Below, in pieces: positions 36,343 to 47,225 of a DNA stretch of 64,000 nucleotides. The stretch is from NCBI GenBank assembly GCA_905221605.1, contig CAJNDS010002851.1, positions 196,889 through 260,888 on the forward strand, written 5' to 3'. Every line of letters starts with the position of its first letter. The first letter of the stretch is position 1. A program made the position numbers and the translations under genes. Origin of the DNA: Symbiodinium natans. Its lineage: Eukaryota > Sar > Dinophyceae > Suessiales > Symbiodiniaceae. The notes below the pieces were generated by a model. That model was not told the DNA's origin, made no database searches, and saw nothing but the letters and a program-made list of their open reading frames with translations.

Positions 36343-36642
36343 CTCGGTGCACAGATTCAGAGGGGGGGGTTTGGGGATTATTGGGCCTAGGGTTTAGGGT
36401 TTAGGGTTTAGGGCTAGGATCAGGGGTTTAGGGGTCGGGGGAGGGGGGGAGCTTGGGGGCTTGGCTGCGGGGCTTATATGGGCTTTGGGTGCCCTGCGGC
36501 TACAAAACCCCAAATTGTTGGGTCGAATGCTTATTTCAGTCCTTAGGACCCGAAACCCCAAACATCCCGAAATTCCCCTAAACCCTAAACCCTGAACCCC
36601 AAACCCTAAACCCCATAAACCTTAAACCCTGAACCAAGTGCT

Positions 36643-36708
36643 CGGCTGGAAGTCTTGCTGCATCTGCTGGCTGAACTGACTTCCCTTCTCTTGCTGCTGC
36701 TGGAGCTC
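36643..36708 (-). CDS. exon: Gln-rich segment
   Basis: Reads ELQQQQEKGSQFSQQMQQDF then QP. Acceptor aacag|GAG; the donor is GA or GC near 36643. Composition matches the Gln-rich exon at 38 kb. Confidence 0.68.
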
Positions 36709-37139
36709 CTGTTTTGAGGGCTCAGATGGGGGTTTCCGAACATTAGTACCTTTCTGGGGCCCTCATTATCAGGGAATCCGACTTTCTGGGGGTCGACATT
36801 AGGGCTCCCGTGTTTTTGTAAAACCCCATGTGGTTTGGGAGTTTGGGGTTTATGGTCTAGGAGTTACAGGCAATCTACAGGCTTATGAAGTATGGTTTGT
36901 TTTGCATGGGTTCAGGGCAGAGCCCTAGACCCAGCCTGCGCAGCTATGAGGCAGCTGAGAACTGCTTACTTAGGATTTCGGCTTAGGGTTTAGGGTTGTA
37001 GGGCTGTTTAGGGTTTAGGGTGTAGGGTGTAGGGTTTAGGGTTGAAGGCTTGAGAGAGTTTCCCATCCTCACTCCCTACGTAGGCCAGCGAAGAAGTTCA
37101 AGCTCCAGAAGAACCCCGTGAATCTGAACCCTAAACCAA

Positions 37140-37289
37140 CGAGATCCCCCCTAAACCCTAAACCCCTAAACCCCTAAACCCTAAAACTCTAAAACCCTAA
37201 AACCCTAAAACCCTAAACCCCTAAAACCCTAAAACCCTAAAACCCTAAACCCTAAACCCTAAACCCTAAACCCTAAACCCTAAACCCTC
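37140..37289 (-). repeat. interstitial CCCTAAA array
   Basis: CCCTAAA with CCCTAAAA and CCCCTAAA variants, 20 or so units, on the downstream side (transcript sense) of the exon at 37308. Confidence 0.93.
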
Positions 37290-37307
37290 CCTTTAAGCCC
37301 AGTAAAC

Positions 37308-37366
37308 TTGAGGGTTTCAGCAAAAAGGATGCTCTCCTGCACGCGACTGGTCAGCGTGGATAGCTC
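37308..37366 (-). CDS. exon: coiled-coil segment
   Basis: Reads ELSTLTSRVQESILFAETL. Acceptor gcgcag|GAG, donor CTCAA|GTTTAC. CCCTAAA array (37.14-37.29 kb) on the left and TTTAGGG array (37.39-37.44 kb) on the right. Confidence 0.75.
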
Positions 37367-37631
37367 CTGCGCAGAGAATTGGGGAACTTGTGGGTTTAGG
37401 GTTTAGGGTTTAGGGTTTAGGGTTTAGGGTTTAGGGTTTAGCTGAGGGTAGCTTCGGAGATTTCGGGGAGGTTTTAAGGTTTAGGGACTCACAAGGCTGA
37501 GGCTTCTGTCACCCACCCCGTCAACCAACTCCAAGCTCGGAACCCCAAACGACCTCAGGTTCTGGACCCTTAAGCCCTAAACCCTAAACCCTAAACCCTA
37601 AACCCTAAAGCCTGTTTCGGCACGAACACAA

Positions 37632-37691
37632 GAGCCCGGGCCTCTTTGACGGTCTGGGAATGCTTTGCCAGCCTTGATGCTTCATGGCAGG
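37632..37691 (-). CDS. exon: coiled-coil segment
   Basis: Reads CHEASRLAKHSQTVKEARAL; the frame stays open upstream as ALSVLETEA, so the acceptor may lie about 20 nt earlier. CCCTAAA array on the left. Confidence 0.68.
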
Positions 37692-37861
37692 CTTCAGTCT
37701 CCAGGACACTCAAAGCCTAAATTCCCTCGATTGGCTTTACCTTTAAGCCCGGCAACCCCCACTCTGCATCTAAAATCTAAACCCTTGGCCTAGAAACGCC
37801 TAACCCTCAACCCTAATCCCATGACCTCTTTCAAATGAATCCCCCCCCCCCCCCCCCCTGC

Positions 37862-38214
37862 CAGTTATCTGCGTGCCAAGGAACTCCTGCTGAACGTGAG
37901 CAGCGAATTGCTGCTGGAGCTGCTGCTGCAGCTGCTGCGTCAGTTGCTGTGGAAGGTGGCTCTGCATGTGCTGAGACTGTTGGGTGACTTGGTGGCTTTG
38001 CTGCAGCTGCTGCTGTATCTGGGAGGTCATCTGCTGCAGCTGCGCGGTATGCTGCTGCAGCTGCTGTGCATGATGCTGAAACTGCTGTGTCTGTTGCTGA
38101 AGTTGGTGCCCGTGTTGTTGGATCTGTGTCGAGTGTTGCTGGAGTTGTTGTGAGTTGGTCTGCAGTTGCTGCGTTTGCTGGTGCATCTGCTGCGCATGCT
38201 GCTGCTGGCGGAGC
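37862..38214 (-). CDS. Gln-rich exon
   Basis: Starts gcccag|G; about 117 codons dominated by Gln, with His, Leu, Ser and Thr at regular spacing (QQTQQLQ, QQHSTQIQQHGHQLQQ), ending EFLGTQIT before a GC donor (ACTG|GCAGGG). The other open frames are shadows of the CAG-rich sequence. A low-complexity, possibly coiled-coil interaction segment. It lies between coiled-coil exons on the same strand and is probably part of the same gene. Confidence 0.72.
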
Positions 38215-38476
38215 CTGGGCCAGATAGCCTAAGGCCCGAAAACCCTAAGAGCCTCCTACAACACAAAGCCCGAAGACTCGAAACCCCTTAAACCGGGAAA
38301 ACAGAAACAAAAGACTAGACCCACTCTAACATCTCACAGGCCTGCCAAGCGACCGTAACTAAACATCCAAACCTTAACGTAGGCTCAAAAGAACAGACAA
38401 AAACTCTTATATAGGAAGGCCTTGGGGTCCAAAGACCCTAAACAAGAGTCCTCAGGGCAAACAGAACCTGCAAAAC

Positions 38477-38512
38477 CTGCCGGCAGGCCATCGCCAAAAT
38501 TTTGGCAGCTGC
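38477..38512 (-). CDS. exon, 12 codons
   Basis: Reads AAAKILAMACRQ; acceptor ggtcag|GCA, donor CAG|GTTTTG; phase 0 on both sides. Confidence 0.6.
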
Positions 38513-38830
38513 CTGACCCCACGCTCCCCAACTGAGCCCTGGGCTCCCTAAACCCCCGCACCTAAACTCGCAACACCTGGGGCCTTGACGCTTAAACCTC
38601 GAAGCCTAAGCTCGAACGTTCATACCCCAAGCCCAGAACCCCAAACCCCAAAACCCAAACCCCAAACCCCAAAACCCCAAAACTCAAACCCCAAACCCGA
38701 AACCCTAAACCCTAAACCCTAAACCCCAAACCCCAAAACCCCAAAGCCCGGAGCCCAAAAGACTCGGTCCTCGAGCCTTGAGACCCCGAAACGGAAAGAA
38801 GCAAAACCAAGGCCCTAAGGCCTCACAGAA

Positions 38831-38923
38831 CCCTACTTAAAGGCCTTATAGGGGTTATCCCAAGTATAGGTAGGGTTATAAGCCCAGTTATAAGTGGTTA
38901 GTATGTACCATGAACCTCCAAGT
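38831..38923. mobile_element. half copy of the 26.2-kb palindromic element
   Basis: Reads through TTATCCCAAGTATAGGTAGG and ATAAGCCCAGTTATAAGTGG to ACCATGAACCT, the reverse complement of the left half of 26157-26303. Confidence 0.75.
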
Positions 38924-39354
38924 AACTCCCACAAAGCGCTCTTTAGGGTTCAGGGTTTAGGCCGTAGGCTTTGGGGGCTTGGGGTTTGGGGGTAAACCCT
39001 ACAACTCCAGAGGCTCAAGGGTTCAGGGCTTTTGGCTCTGGAGGGGCTTCCCTGAACCCTAAACCCTGAACCCTAAACCCTAAACCCGAAACCCTAAACC
39101 CTAAACCCTACACTCAAAACTCGGATGGCCCGTAAAACCCTCTGAAAAACATTCCTGAGCGTGATCCTCTTGAACCCACGAAGGGAAATAACTAATGTCC
39201 AAAGGGCCTAGCTAGTAAACCCTAAACCCTAAACCCCAAGCCCCAAGCCCTAAGCCCCCTAAACCCTAAACCCTAGACCCTAAACCCTGAACCCTGAACC
39301 CTAAACCCTAAACCCTAAACCCCTAAAAGGAGGTCAGATGGCCCGGGCCACCGG

Positions 39355-39416
39355 GCTGCTGGTCATGGGTGTCACGCACCAAAGCTTTCTCGAACCCCGT
39401 CTGCCGCTCATCGAGC
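39355..39416 (-). CDS. exon: helical segment
   Basis: Reads LDERQTGFEKALVRDTHDQQ. Acceptor ttgcag|G, donor CCCG|GTGGCC. Bracketed by CCCTAAA (left) and TTTAGGG (right). Confidence 0.7.
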
Positions 39417-39935
39417 CTGCAAGGACATGGCTGGGGTTCGGGGTTTAGGGTTTAGGGTTTAGGGTTGAGGGTTTAGGATTTAGGTGGAGGGGTTTGGAGT
39501 TTTTTCCGGGTTAGGGTAGCAAGGATTTCAGGGTCTGGGGGGTTGAGGGGTTCAGGGATGAGGGAATCCGGTGTAGCAGTTTCGGGTTTCGGTGCTGAGA
39601 AGTTATAGGTTTCAGGTCCCAGTTCGACAAGCGGAGCTCAGTTTAGGGCTTAAAGTCTGAAAGGGCTTAGGGCTCTTCTCCCGCAAATTTCGAGGCCTCC
39701 GGAAGCCCGAATGTTAATCCCTCAGCCTTAAAATACCCTATATAACTCCGAACAAAAAACGACCCCCCCCCCCCCCCCCCTCTCCCCACCTGAAACCCCA
39801 AAGCGAATGCCTACACTTGACCTAAACCAAAGCGAATGCCCACACTTCACCTAAACCCCAAAGGGCCCCTGAACCCCAAACCCTAAACCCTAAACCCTAA
39901 ACCCCAAGCCCGCGACGCGAACCTCCAAAGCTCAC

Positions 39936-39999
39936 CACGGACGGTGCCACTCAGGAAGTCAATCTCTTCCAGGATGGTATCGGTCAAGGTGTTGAAAGC
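39936..39999 (-). CDS. exon: helical segment
   Basis: Reads AFNTLTDTILEEIDFLSGTV then R. Acceptor ttcag|GCT, donor CGTG|GTGAGC. CCCTAAA run on the left, TTTAGGG run on the right. The phase is compatible with 40385-40433 upstream. Confidence 0.75.
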
Positions 40000-40384
40000 C
40001 TGAACCGGTGTAGGGCTTGGGAGGCAGGGTTTAGGGTTCAGGGTTCAGGGTGTAGGGTTTAGGGTTTGGGGTTTAGGGTTTAGGGTTTAGGGTTTAGGCA
40101 CGAGGAATGGCCTTCCCTTTCAGAAGGATCTACTTGACACGCGCTGAAGGCGGTCTCCAGCCCGAAGCCCGAAACCTTCGCGCCCCAAAGCCGCAAACCC
40201 TAGAGCCTCGAAACCCGAAACGCTGAAAGCTGGAGGCCCCAGGCCCTATAGACATAAACCATGCCACAGGGTGTTAGGGTATAGAGGAAACCCTCTACCC
40301 TAAACCCTAAACCCTAAACCCTAAACCCTAAACCCCTCATCACAGCCCCCCCACCCCCCTCCCCAACTCGCGAACCCCCGAAGC

Positions 40385-40433
40385 CTCTTTGAGAGTGCGA
40401 AGCTGAGACTGGAGGAACTCAAAGGACCGCCTC
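40385..40433 (-). CDS. exon: coiled-coil segment
   Basis: Reads RRSFEFLQSQLRTLKE with leucines at helical spacing. Acceptor gccag|G, GC donor (AAAGAG|GCTTCG). Confidence 0.65.
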
Positions 40434-40884
40434 CTGGCCAAAGGTTGACGGCTTGCAGCGGGTTTTGAAGCCTTTTTTTTTTTTTTTTTGGGGGGGGGGG
40501 GGGGGGGTTGGGGGTTGGGTTTTGAAGGCTCTTCAGGGCAAAGTCTAATAGGCTATGTCGGAATTTTGTAGATTTTGGGGTTGTGGTTTTGAAGTGTTTT
40601 TCTTCACAAGGATGTTATAGGGTTTTACGGGTGTGATAGGGTTTATACGGTTTACAACGGGTTTCGTTTACGGTTTATGGGACTTACAGTCAGGGTGAAT
40701 AGGGCTTAGGATGATGCCGATGATCTGTGGCTTAAGGAGTTTGTGGTTTGCATGGTTTAGGGCTAGGGTTGAGGCGCTTTGTGCTTAGATTGTTGCTTTT
40801 GGGAGGCCTGGGCCGGAATGCACCACCGCGCATGACAGGGGCTCGGGGAGGTGGTCGCTCTAAACCCCTAAACCCTACTGTTCT

Positions 40885-41031
40885 TGGAAGCTCTCCATAC
40901 ATAGCGATGACCAAGGCATTTTGCTCAAAAGGCAAAGCCAACCGCGCAAGAATGGCTTTGACATAAGTGTCGAGGTACGGGACCGTACGACTGGGACAAA
41001 CCCTGTAAGCAGCACACAACTTTTCCAACAC
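40885..41031 (-). CDS. candidate larger exon or gene remnant
   Basis: Open frame reading LEKLCAAYRVCPSRTVPYLD, then TYVKAILARLALPFEQNALV. Unlike the other exons it has no convincing splice sites close by and no flanking repeat arrays. A decayed gene or retroelement fragment is possible. Confidence 0.35.
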
Positions 41032-41259
41032 AAAAGTCTAGGTAAAGGACACTAAGGCAAACACACAACCGGAAGCAAAACCGTCAACCCTAAATCCTAA
41101 ACCCTGAGCCCTCAACCCTAAACCCTAAACCCTAAACCCTAAACCCTAAACACCGAAAACAAAACTATACCGATGCCTATACCGACGAATGGAAGTTTAG
41201 GGGATCTGGGGCTTGGGGTGTAGGCTTGGGTGGCTTAGTGTCTGGAAGTTTGTAATATG

Positions 41260-41353
41260 TCTATATATATATATGGATATATATATATATATATTTTTAT
41301 TTAATAAGTATTACATTTAATTGTTTATAAATATATATATATATACACATACA

Positions 41354-41392
<39 letters not shown>

Positions 41393-41440
41393 AGAATATA
41401 TATATATATAGATGTATATATATATGCATACATTACAATA
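41260..41440. repeat. (TA)n-rich tract
   Basis: Several (TA)n blocks followed at 41458 by a G14 run; no coding sequence. Confidence 0.9.
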
Positions 41441-41996
41441 CTTTTGCTTTTTTCTGGGGGGGGGGGGGGGTTCCGGGTTGGGGGCTTTTGCGTCTTGCCG
41501 CCCGGCTTCTTGGGGATCCGGGCTTTGGAGTTCTGCCTTTTTATTGCCGCATGAAACATGGCAGGCGGGCGAGGACTGCTCGAACTCGATGTTGGTCACC
41601 TGGAATCTCTGAAGGCGCGGCGTATAAGCAAGGGAGAAGGGTGCTTGGCCTTATTCAGAAAATCAACAACTTAACCAAAGACACCCCCAAACCCCAGTCA
41701 CTCGACGATCGCACCAGAAGCAAGAACAACAATGAAAGATCAGGGCTTGTTTTAGAACATACACCTGCAGTCACCTGCATATGCACACCTTTTGATGTGT
41801 GTGTATGTGTATATACATGTATGTGTAGTTAGGTCTACATATATATATATATATTTATCTATTTATTTATGTAGGGAGAGAGAGAGAGAGAGAGAGAGAG
41901 AGTATGGCACTGGCAAATCATCCGGACTTATCTGGACCCATCCGTCCATCCGAAAGTGTAGACAGGCACGTGCTACATCATGTCAAGCCCGGTCAC

Positions 41997-42045
41997 GCTC
42001 TCCAGCGCCAGCTCGTCGTGCAGCTGGTTCACGCGAGAGGTCATC
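41997..42045 (-). CDS. exon: coiled-coil segment
   Basis: Reads MTSRVNQLHDELALES, heptad-like. Acceptor gccag|GATG, donor AGC|GTGACC. A long TTTAGGG array follows on the right. Confidence 0.6.
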
Positions 42046-42086
42046 CTGGCGCAGGGCAGGGTTCCCCTGAACCCACAAAGGGTTTG

Positions 42087-42209
42087 GGTTTTAGGGTTTA
42101 GGGTTTAGGGTTTAGGGTTTAGGGTTTAGGGTTTAGGGTTTAGGGTTTAGGGTTTAGGGTTTAGGGTTTAGGGTTTAGGGTTTAGGGTTTAGGGTTTAGG
42201 GTTTAGGGT
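42087..42209 (+). repeat. interstitial TTTAGGG array
   Basis: About 17 perfect units directly on the 5' side (transcript sense) of the coiled-coil exon at 41997-42045. Confidence 0.97.
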
Positions 42210-42638
42210 TCCCTAGACACTAGCAACCCAACCCAGCGGCCCTTGGGCTGCGTGTTGAGGATTGGAGGGCTGGCTTCTGGGCTTCGTACGGTTTAGTTTC
42301 AGATTCATAGGAAACCCTGCAAGGGTGTACCAGCAGATCACCCTGGAACATCACAGCGCCGAGGGCCTTACTACGAGTACATTCTGCTCCTCGAAGGATC
42401 CTTGTTAGAGTAAACCCCGGGTGGAGGGGTTCTGCCCGCCAGAAACCCTGTCAGCCCACAAGCCCACAACCCTAAGACCTAATCCTGGGCGCGAAGGACC
42501 TAAATCCTGTACCCCCAGACCCCAGGGCACCGAAAAGGTTTTCGGGGCTTGGGGTTTAGGGGTTGAGGACATAACTCCCCCTTAAAAACAGCCAAGCCGC
42601 CCCACCCCGTAAACCCCCCAAAGCCCTGCAAACTCTGC

Positions 42639-42675
42639 CTGCGCATGATGCTGGTGTAGGCGGCCGGCTTCTTGT
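42639..42675 (-). CDS. exon of unrecognised gene
   Basis: Reads KKPAAYTSIMR after caaag|AC; GC donor (GCGCAG|GCAGAG). Short but with good codon character. Confidence 0.45.
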
Positions 42676-42943
42676 CTTTGGTCAAGCTCAGTGACCTTTT
42701 GTTCGTTGGGGTTCGCGTTCAGGATTCAGGGACTACGGGCTGGCAAAAGCGACGCTCAATGAGGAACTGCTCGAAAGGACCCTTATACTCCTTCCCGACA
42801 AAGCCTATATATACATAAAATACACTCTGCGTATACCGAAGTACCCTAACCCGTCCCTTAACCTTAACTTTCAGGTTTTAAGAGTTTGGGCCTTAAGCCC
42901 TGAACCCTCAACTGTCACTGGTGAAATCATAGCACCGACTCAC

Positions 42944-42979
42944 AATCTGGTGCCCTGGCGCTGCCATGCTGTCGCCCAC
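42944..42979 (-). CDS. exon of unrecognised gene
   Basis: 12 codons, VGDSMAAPGHQI. Acceptor gacag|GTG and a consensus donor ATT|GTGAGT. Reading through would continue SRCYDFTSDS to a stop. Confidence 0.5.
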
Positions 42980-43031
42980 CTGTCGGGAAGCCAGGAGGTT
43001 CAGGGTAGAGGCCTTTCGGGGGTTGAGAGTG

Positions 43032-43135
43032 TGGAATATAGGGGTCGGAATAATTACGAATAGTCGCCCCTTAGGGTCCCTGTAGAATTTTACTATAGTA
43101 ACCTCCCAAAACCCTATTCTAATTATTCAGGCCAC
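43032..43135. mobile_element. MITE-like element, GAATATAGGGGTCGGAATA family
   Basis: About 105 bp, opposite orientation to copies at 6314-6420 and 59792-59904; shares TCGGAATAATTACGA and AACCCTATTCTAATTATTCAG. Confidence 0.8.
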
Positions 43136-43892
43136 GATATTAGGGTTTACATGGCTTGTAGGCTTGCAAGGTTCAAAGGGTTTCATCGGCTTTTATCGGT
43201 TTGTACGTACTAAGCCGGTTGCTGGGAGGGTCGGGCTTGAGCCTCACTCGAAAACTTCAGGGCTCACGACCCAATAGCGGGTCTCCAAAAGCTGGGAGGG
43301 GTATCCCTTTGCTGGGGGGTTCCTATACTCCCAGAAAACTTGGACCATAGTGTTTCTGGCTATGTTTGGAGAAACGAATGTGACTCAAAGTGCTCTCATT
43401 GTATTTCAACAACAACATGAGCCCCAAGATGAGAACCACGCACCATGCGTATCCACAAGCAAAAGGTAGCAATGAGAAGTGACAAATGGGAGGGTTTTGG
43501 GTTTAGGTCTTAGGGTATAAACATATCATTGCGGGAGATGCTTCGCTGCCAACAAACACCTATGAGAGGTCAGTGCAGGTACCATGGTGTACTAGAGCAG
43601 GCCATTGACCCCCAAGACCGATTGTCGTGTGCTACTAAACCCTATAAACCCAATAAACTCGACAAACCCCACGAACCCCTAAAAACAGAAAGCGCCTATA
43701 AACTTCCATGAATTCTAAGATGCAAGGTGCCAACAGCTGCAGTTTCCAACATGCTTCGACGCTGCCATGGTAGATCGAAGCCACATTGGGACAATCAAAA
43801 AGCCACCATGTGAGTAAGACGAAGCACGGCGCAATCCATGCACCAGAGCTGGACCGTTTCCTCTCTGTCTTGGCAGCTTCAGGACCTAGCAC

Positions 43893-45065
43893 CTAGCAGA
43901 AGGTGGCCGTCGTGATGCGAGCACAAAGAGCAAAAGCAGCGCCTGCAAGAGGACCGACAAGCAGCGTCCCGGCGATGGCCGCGCCAGTGCCCGCGCCAGT
44001 TGTGGCCGTTGCGCTCATTTTGCAACTTCGTTTCTGAGTCTCATCTGCACCAAAAGCTTGCTCGCAACGGCGGAGCTGGAAGAGAAACATTATGGTACCG
44101 CTCACGACTCCGCCAGCCACCATACCAGCATTTGCAGACTCCAGGGCCGAAGTTGCAAAGGAGTTCGCAGCAGCGGCAGAGCCAGCCACGACGCTGCCCT
44201 GAAACGCGCCTTCAGCAGCCTTTGACTTGATCTGTTCAGGCTTGTCGCCAGCGATCCGCGACACCAGCCCTGCAGAAGCCGCGCCAAGAGCGGCTCCGGC
44301 CATCGCAGCCGAAACTCCCACCTCGGCAGCAGTCGCAAGTCTACTCAGGGTGCTGGCCTGCTCCATGCCTGCCACCTCAACCCCATCCTGCAAGATCTTG
44401 TCTGCTTGAGCCCTGATGGATTCCGCATCTGCTGGTTCACTCTGCACGCCGCCATAGCAGATCCGATCAGTCGCCCCATGCTTGCTGGCCTTGTCTAAGG
44501 CCTCCGTGTTACAGACCTTCTGCATCCCTGCGTAGTCCGGGTTCCTAAGCCCCTTGCTGACATACTTTGGAGTTCCGCACTTCATCTGACACTGATCTAC
44601 AGTCTCCCCTGTGCTGGCGCGGACAATGCCAACGTCGGAGGGACTGTCAGAAGCAGATCCATACCATGCAGCTCTGAAAGGAGACCTCGAATAGATTGCG
44701 CTTTGATTGTAGGTGCGAGCGTGATGCTCCTCCATGAGCCACCCCTTTAGGATGTCGGGCGGTGCATCTGGGTGTCTGCTGACCATTTCGTGCATCTGCT
44801 GCTTCGAAGTTTGGTTGAGAGCCTGGAGCTCAAAGAACTTCTCGTGCTCGTCTGTGATAACGAGTGCTTCCCCCAACAGGGCCACAGCATGTTCGGCTCC
44901 GGATTTCTGGAAAGCAGTCTGCTTGTGCTCTTCATGGGAGGCCGACTCCACTGCAGACTGCCCATCTTGGACCTGGAGCTCTTGGGCGCGGCGACGCCGT
45001 GATGCCTTTTTCTTGGCGTAGTTCTCCTTCCATCGCTCATGCTGCGCCTCCTCAGCCTCGTCCAT
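43893..45065 (-). CDS. single-exon 390-aa protein with hydrophobic Gly/Ala-rich C-terminus
   Basis: Longest intact frame in the window, ending TAG at 43893. The frame is open further upstream without ATG, so the first ATG (45065, MDEAEEAQHERWKENYAKKK) is taken; an upstream exon is possible. Residues 1-60 are charged and helical (KASRRRRAQEL). A middle part carries spaced cysteines (CQMKCGTP, KVCN, RICYGG). The last third has three hydrophobic Gly/Ala-rich segments (about residues 250-275, 290-335 and 355-385) of glycine-zipper type, split by basic Cys-containing turns, which suggests membrane association. No family recognised. The 1.7 kb around it lacks telomeric repeats, unlike its surroundings; being intronless in an intron-rich region suggests a retrocopy or a different origin. 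Confidence 0.75.
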   Translation of the reverse strand: MDEAEEAQHERWKENYAKKKASRRRRAQELQVQDGQSAVESASHEEHKQTAFQKSGAEHAVALLGEALVITDEHEKFFELQALNQTSKQQMHEMVSRHPDAPPDILKGWLMEEHHARTYNQSAIYSRSPFRAAWYGSASDSPSDVGIVRASTGETVDQCQMKCGTPKYVSKGLRNPDYAGMQKVCNTEALDKASKHGATDRICYGGVQSEPADAESIRAQADKILQDGVEVAGMEQASTLSRLATAAEVGVSAAMAGAALGAASAGLVSRIAGDKPEQIKSKAAEGAFQGSVVAGSAAAANSFATSALESANAGMVAGGVVSGTIMFLFQLRRCEQAFGADETQKRSCKMSATATTGAGTGAAIAGTLLVGPLAGAAFALCARITTATFC

Positions 45066-45676
45066 CCTCTTACGATGCCACACCCTTACCACTTGGAGGG
45101 AGGCAAGGCACAGCCGACTGTGCGGGTTGCAAAGCGCCGCATGGCCGAGCTACCGCCAAGTCGTGAACCACCCCGCGCTTTGGCTATAGAGGCGCTGGGG
45201 CTCAGCGCTGCGTGGGGAGAGGGGTCGTTTCTAGTCTCGTGCTATCTATGTTGCTAAATACTTCGAACAAGCTGACCCTGAACCAAACAACTCCTAAAAC
45301 TGAACCCTAAATATCCTAACCTGCCCTTTGAGCCTTCATCCGAAACCGGAATCCAAAAGATGAACACTACATCGCAGACTCAACCTTGGCGAGGATTAAT
45401 TACCTCATTGATGGTTTAACCCTAGGCCCTGCAACCCTATAAACCTTCGGAGATACAGGGTTCTGGGTTAGTGTTTGGGAGAGTTGCAGAGTTGAGAAGA
45501 CGCTTGGCTTGCGACAAATAGAGTTCGTTTGGGGTTTAGGATTTCGAGGATCTAGGACATTTGGCTTGAAACTTGTATCGGGGCCATGTGGTGATTAGGG
45601 TTCAAAGGCTTTGAAGGGTTTGACTCATAGGGTTTAGGACTCGTTGGGTGTAGGCCTCGCAGGGAACCACCCAGCC

Positions 45677-45748
45677 AGCGGGCCCAGTTGATGTGGGCGT
45701 GGCCGGCGTGCCGCCTGGGCGTGGCCGGTTCTTTTCCGTCGCTGGCAC
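45677..45748 (-). CDS. candidate exon
   Basis: GC-rich island after tctag|GTGCCAG, with two copies of GGGCGTGGCCGG in the plus strand. All three frames are open, so no product is proposed. Confidence 0.3.
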
Positions 45749-45996
45749 CTAGAAAGGTTTCGAGTTGAAACGCGAAACTCTCATCCCTAAACCCTCAACC
45801 CCTGAACCCTGAACCCTCAACCCTGAAACCTCAACTGCTTCCTTGATGGGGTTAAAGCCAAAATATCATGTCTGTTCCTTCTTGGGAATTTAACATGACA
45901 AACATGTAAAATTATAACCAGCAAGGACCCAGTCAGCCCTTCAAACCCTCGTTTTTTTGTCCACAGAGAAGACCCACTGCAGCCTTGAGGGTTTTT

Positions 45997-46113
45997 CACG
46001 GTTTAGGGTTTAGGGTTTAGGCTTAGGGTTTAGGGTTTAGGGTTTAGGGTTTAGGGTTTAGGGTTTAGGGTTTAGGGTTTAGGGTTTAGGGTTTAGCGTT
46101 TAGGGTTTAGGGC
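45997..46113 (+). repeat. interstitial TTTAGGG array
   Basis: About 16 units with one GGCTTAGGG and one GCGTTTAGGG variant. Confidence 0.95.
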
Positions 46114-47131
46114 TCTTCGGGTTTTAGGACTTTATAGTGCTTGGGTAATTTTCGGGCTTTTCAGGGTTTAAGATCTTTTAAGATTTGGGGTTCTCAGAGT
46201 TTCGGGCACTTTGAACCGTGCTATTAAGCCTAAACCCTAAACCCCAAACCCTAAGAAAAAGATCGAAAAGCCGCACCCTGGACCCCAAACACTCAAGAGC
46301 CTGAAGCAAAACAGTAAAAGCCCTAGGTTCAAACCACACGGAGCTTCAAGGTTTTTGGATTCGTGTAGGTCCCTTTCTCACCTGCTAACTAAGCCCCCAA
46401 GGCCCTTATAAATAAACCCTCAACCCTAAAGCCTAAAGCCTAAACCCCAAACCCTCAACCCTAAACCCTAAACCCCAAACCCTAAACCCCAAACCCTAAA
46501 CCCGACTCCCTCCGAAAAAGACGCTCAGATCGCTGCAATTGGCTCTGGGTGGGCGCCACGTCTCTGGCGGCAGTTGGCTGGCTTGGGCCATAAAAGGTCG
46601 TCAAAGCGGCAGAAAGAGGGCTTACGAAAATAGGGTTTAGGGTTTAGGGTTTAGGGTTGAGGGTTTACGGTTTAGGGGCTTACGATAGTAGGGGTACCAT
46701 ATTGGGATCCTGATTTTCAGGGAATACTACTATTTGGGGGTCTATATTGGGGGCCCCCTCTTTTCGTAAACCCCCATATAATTGAGGCTGAGGGTGCGGG
46801 GCAATTCGTGCATGCAGGAAATTTAGGGAAGTTGTATGGCAGTTTGGGAACTAAGGGCCAGTAGGGACTGTGGGGAATCAAAGAACTCTGTGGTACTTAG
46901 GGCCTTTGGGGTGTCGAAAAAATTGTGTTGAAGGTTTTCCGGGAGATTTGCAGGAGGGCTTTCGGGCGCGCGTTTAGCGTCTCGGTGTTGAGGGTCTTTG
47001 GTGGTGCAGGGTCACCTTAACGATGCTGGTCCCCGCCATAGTAAAGGAGCTTCCCAAAAGGAACCCAGACATGCACTTCAGCCCCGAACGGGATGCTACG
47101 AGGAACCCGGAACCCTACACCCTGTAGACCT

Positions 47132-47225
47132 TACCCAAAGGCTCCAATGTAATTCCTTTTCGGGTTAGCTATAGGGGATTCTAGTATACTACGCCAAAAA
47201 GGTACTACATAGGAGCCTTTGGGTA
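47132..47225. mobile_element. MITE-like element, TACCCAAAGGCTCC family
   Basis: TACCCAAAGGCTCCAATGTA at the left and TACATAGGAGCCTTTGGGTA at the right: near-perfect 20-bp inverted ends, with a second inner palindrome CTAGTATACTA. Confidence 0.88.
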
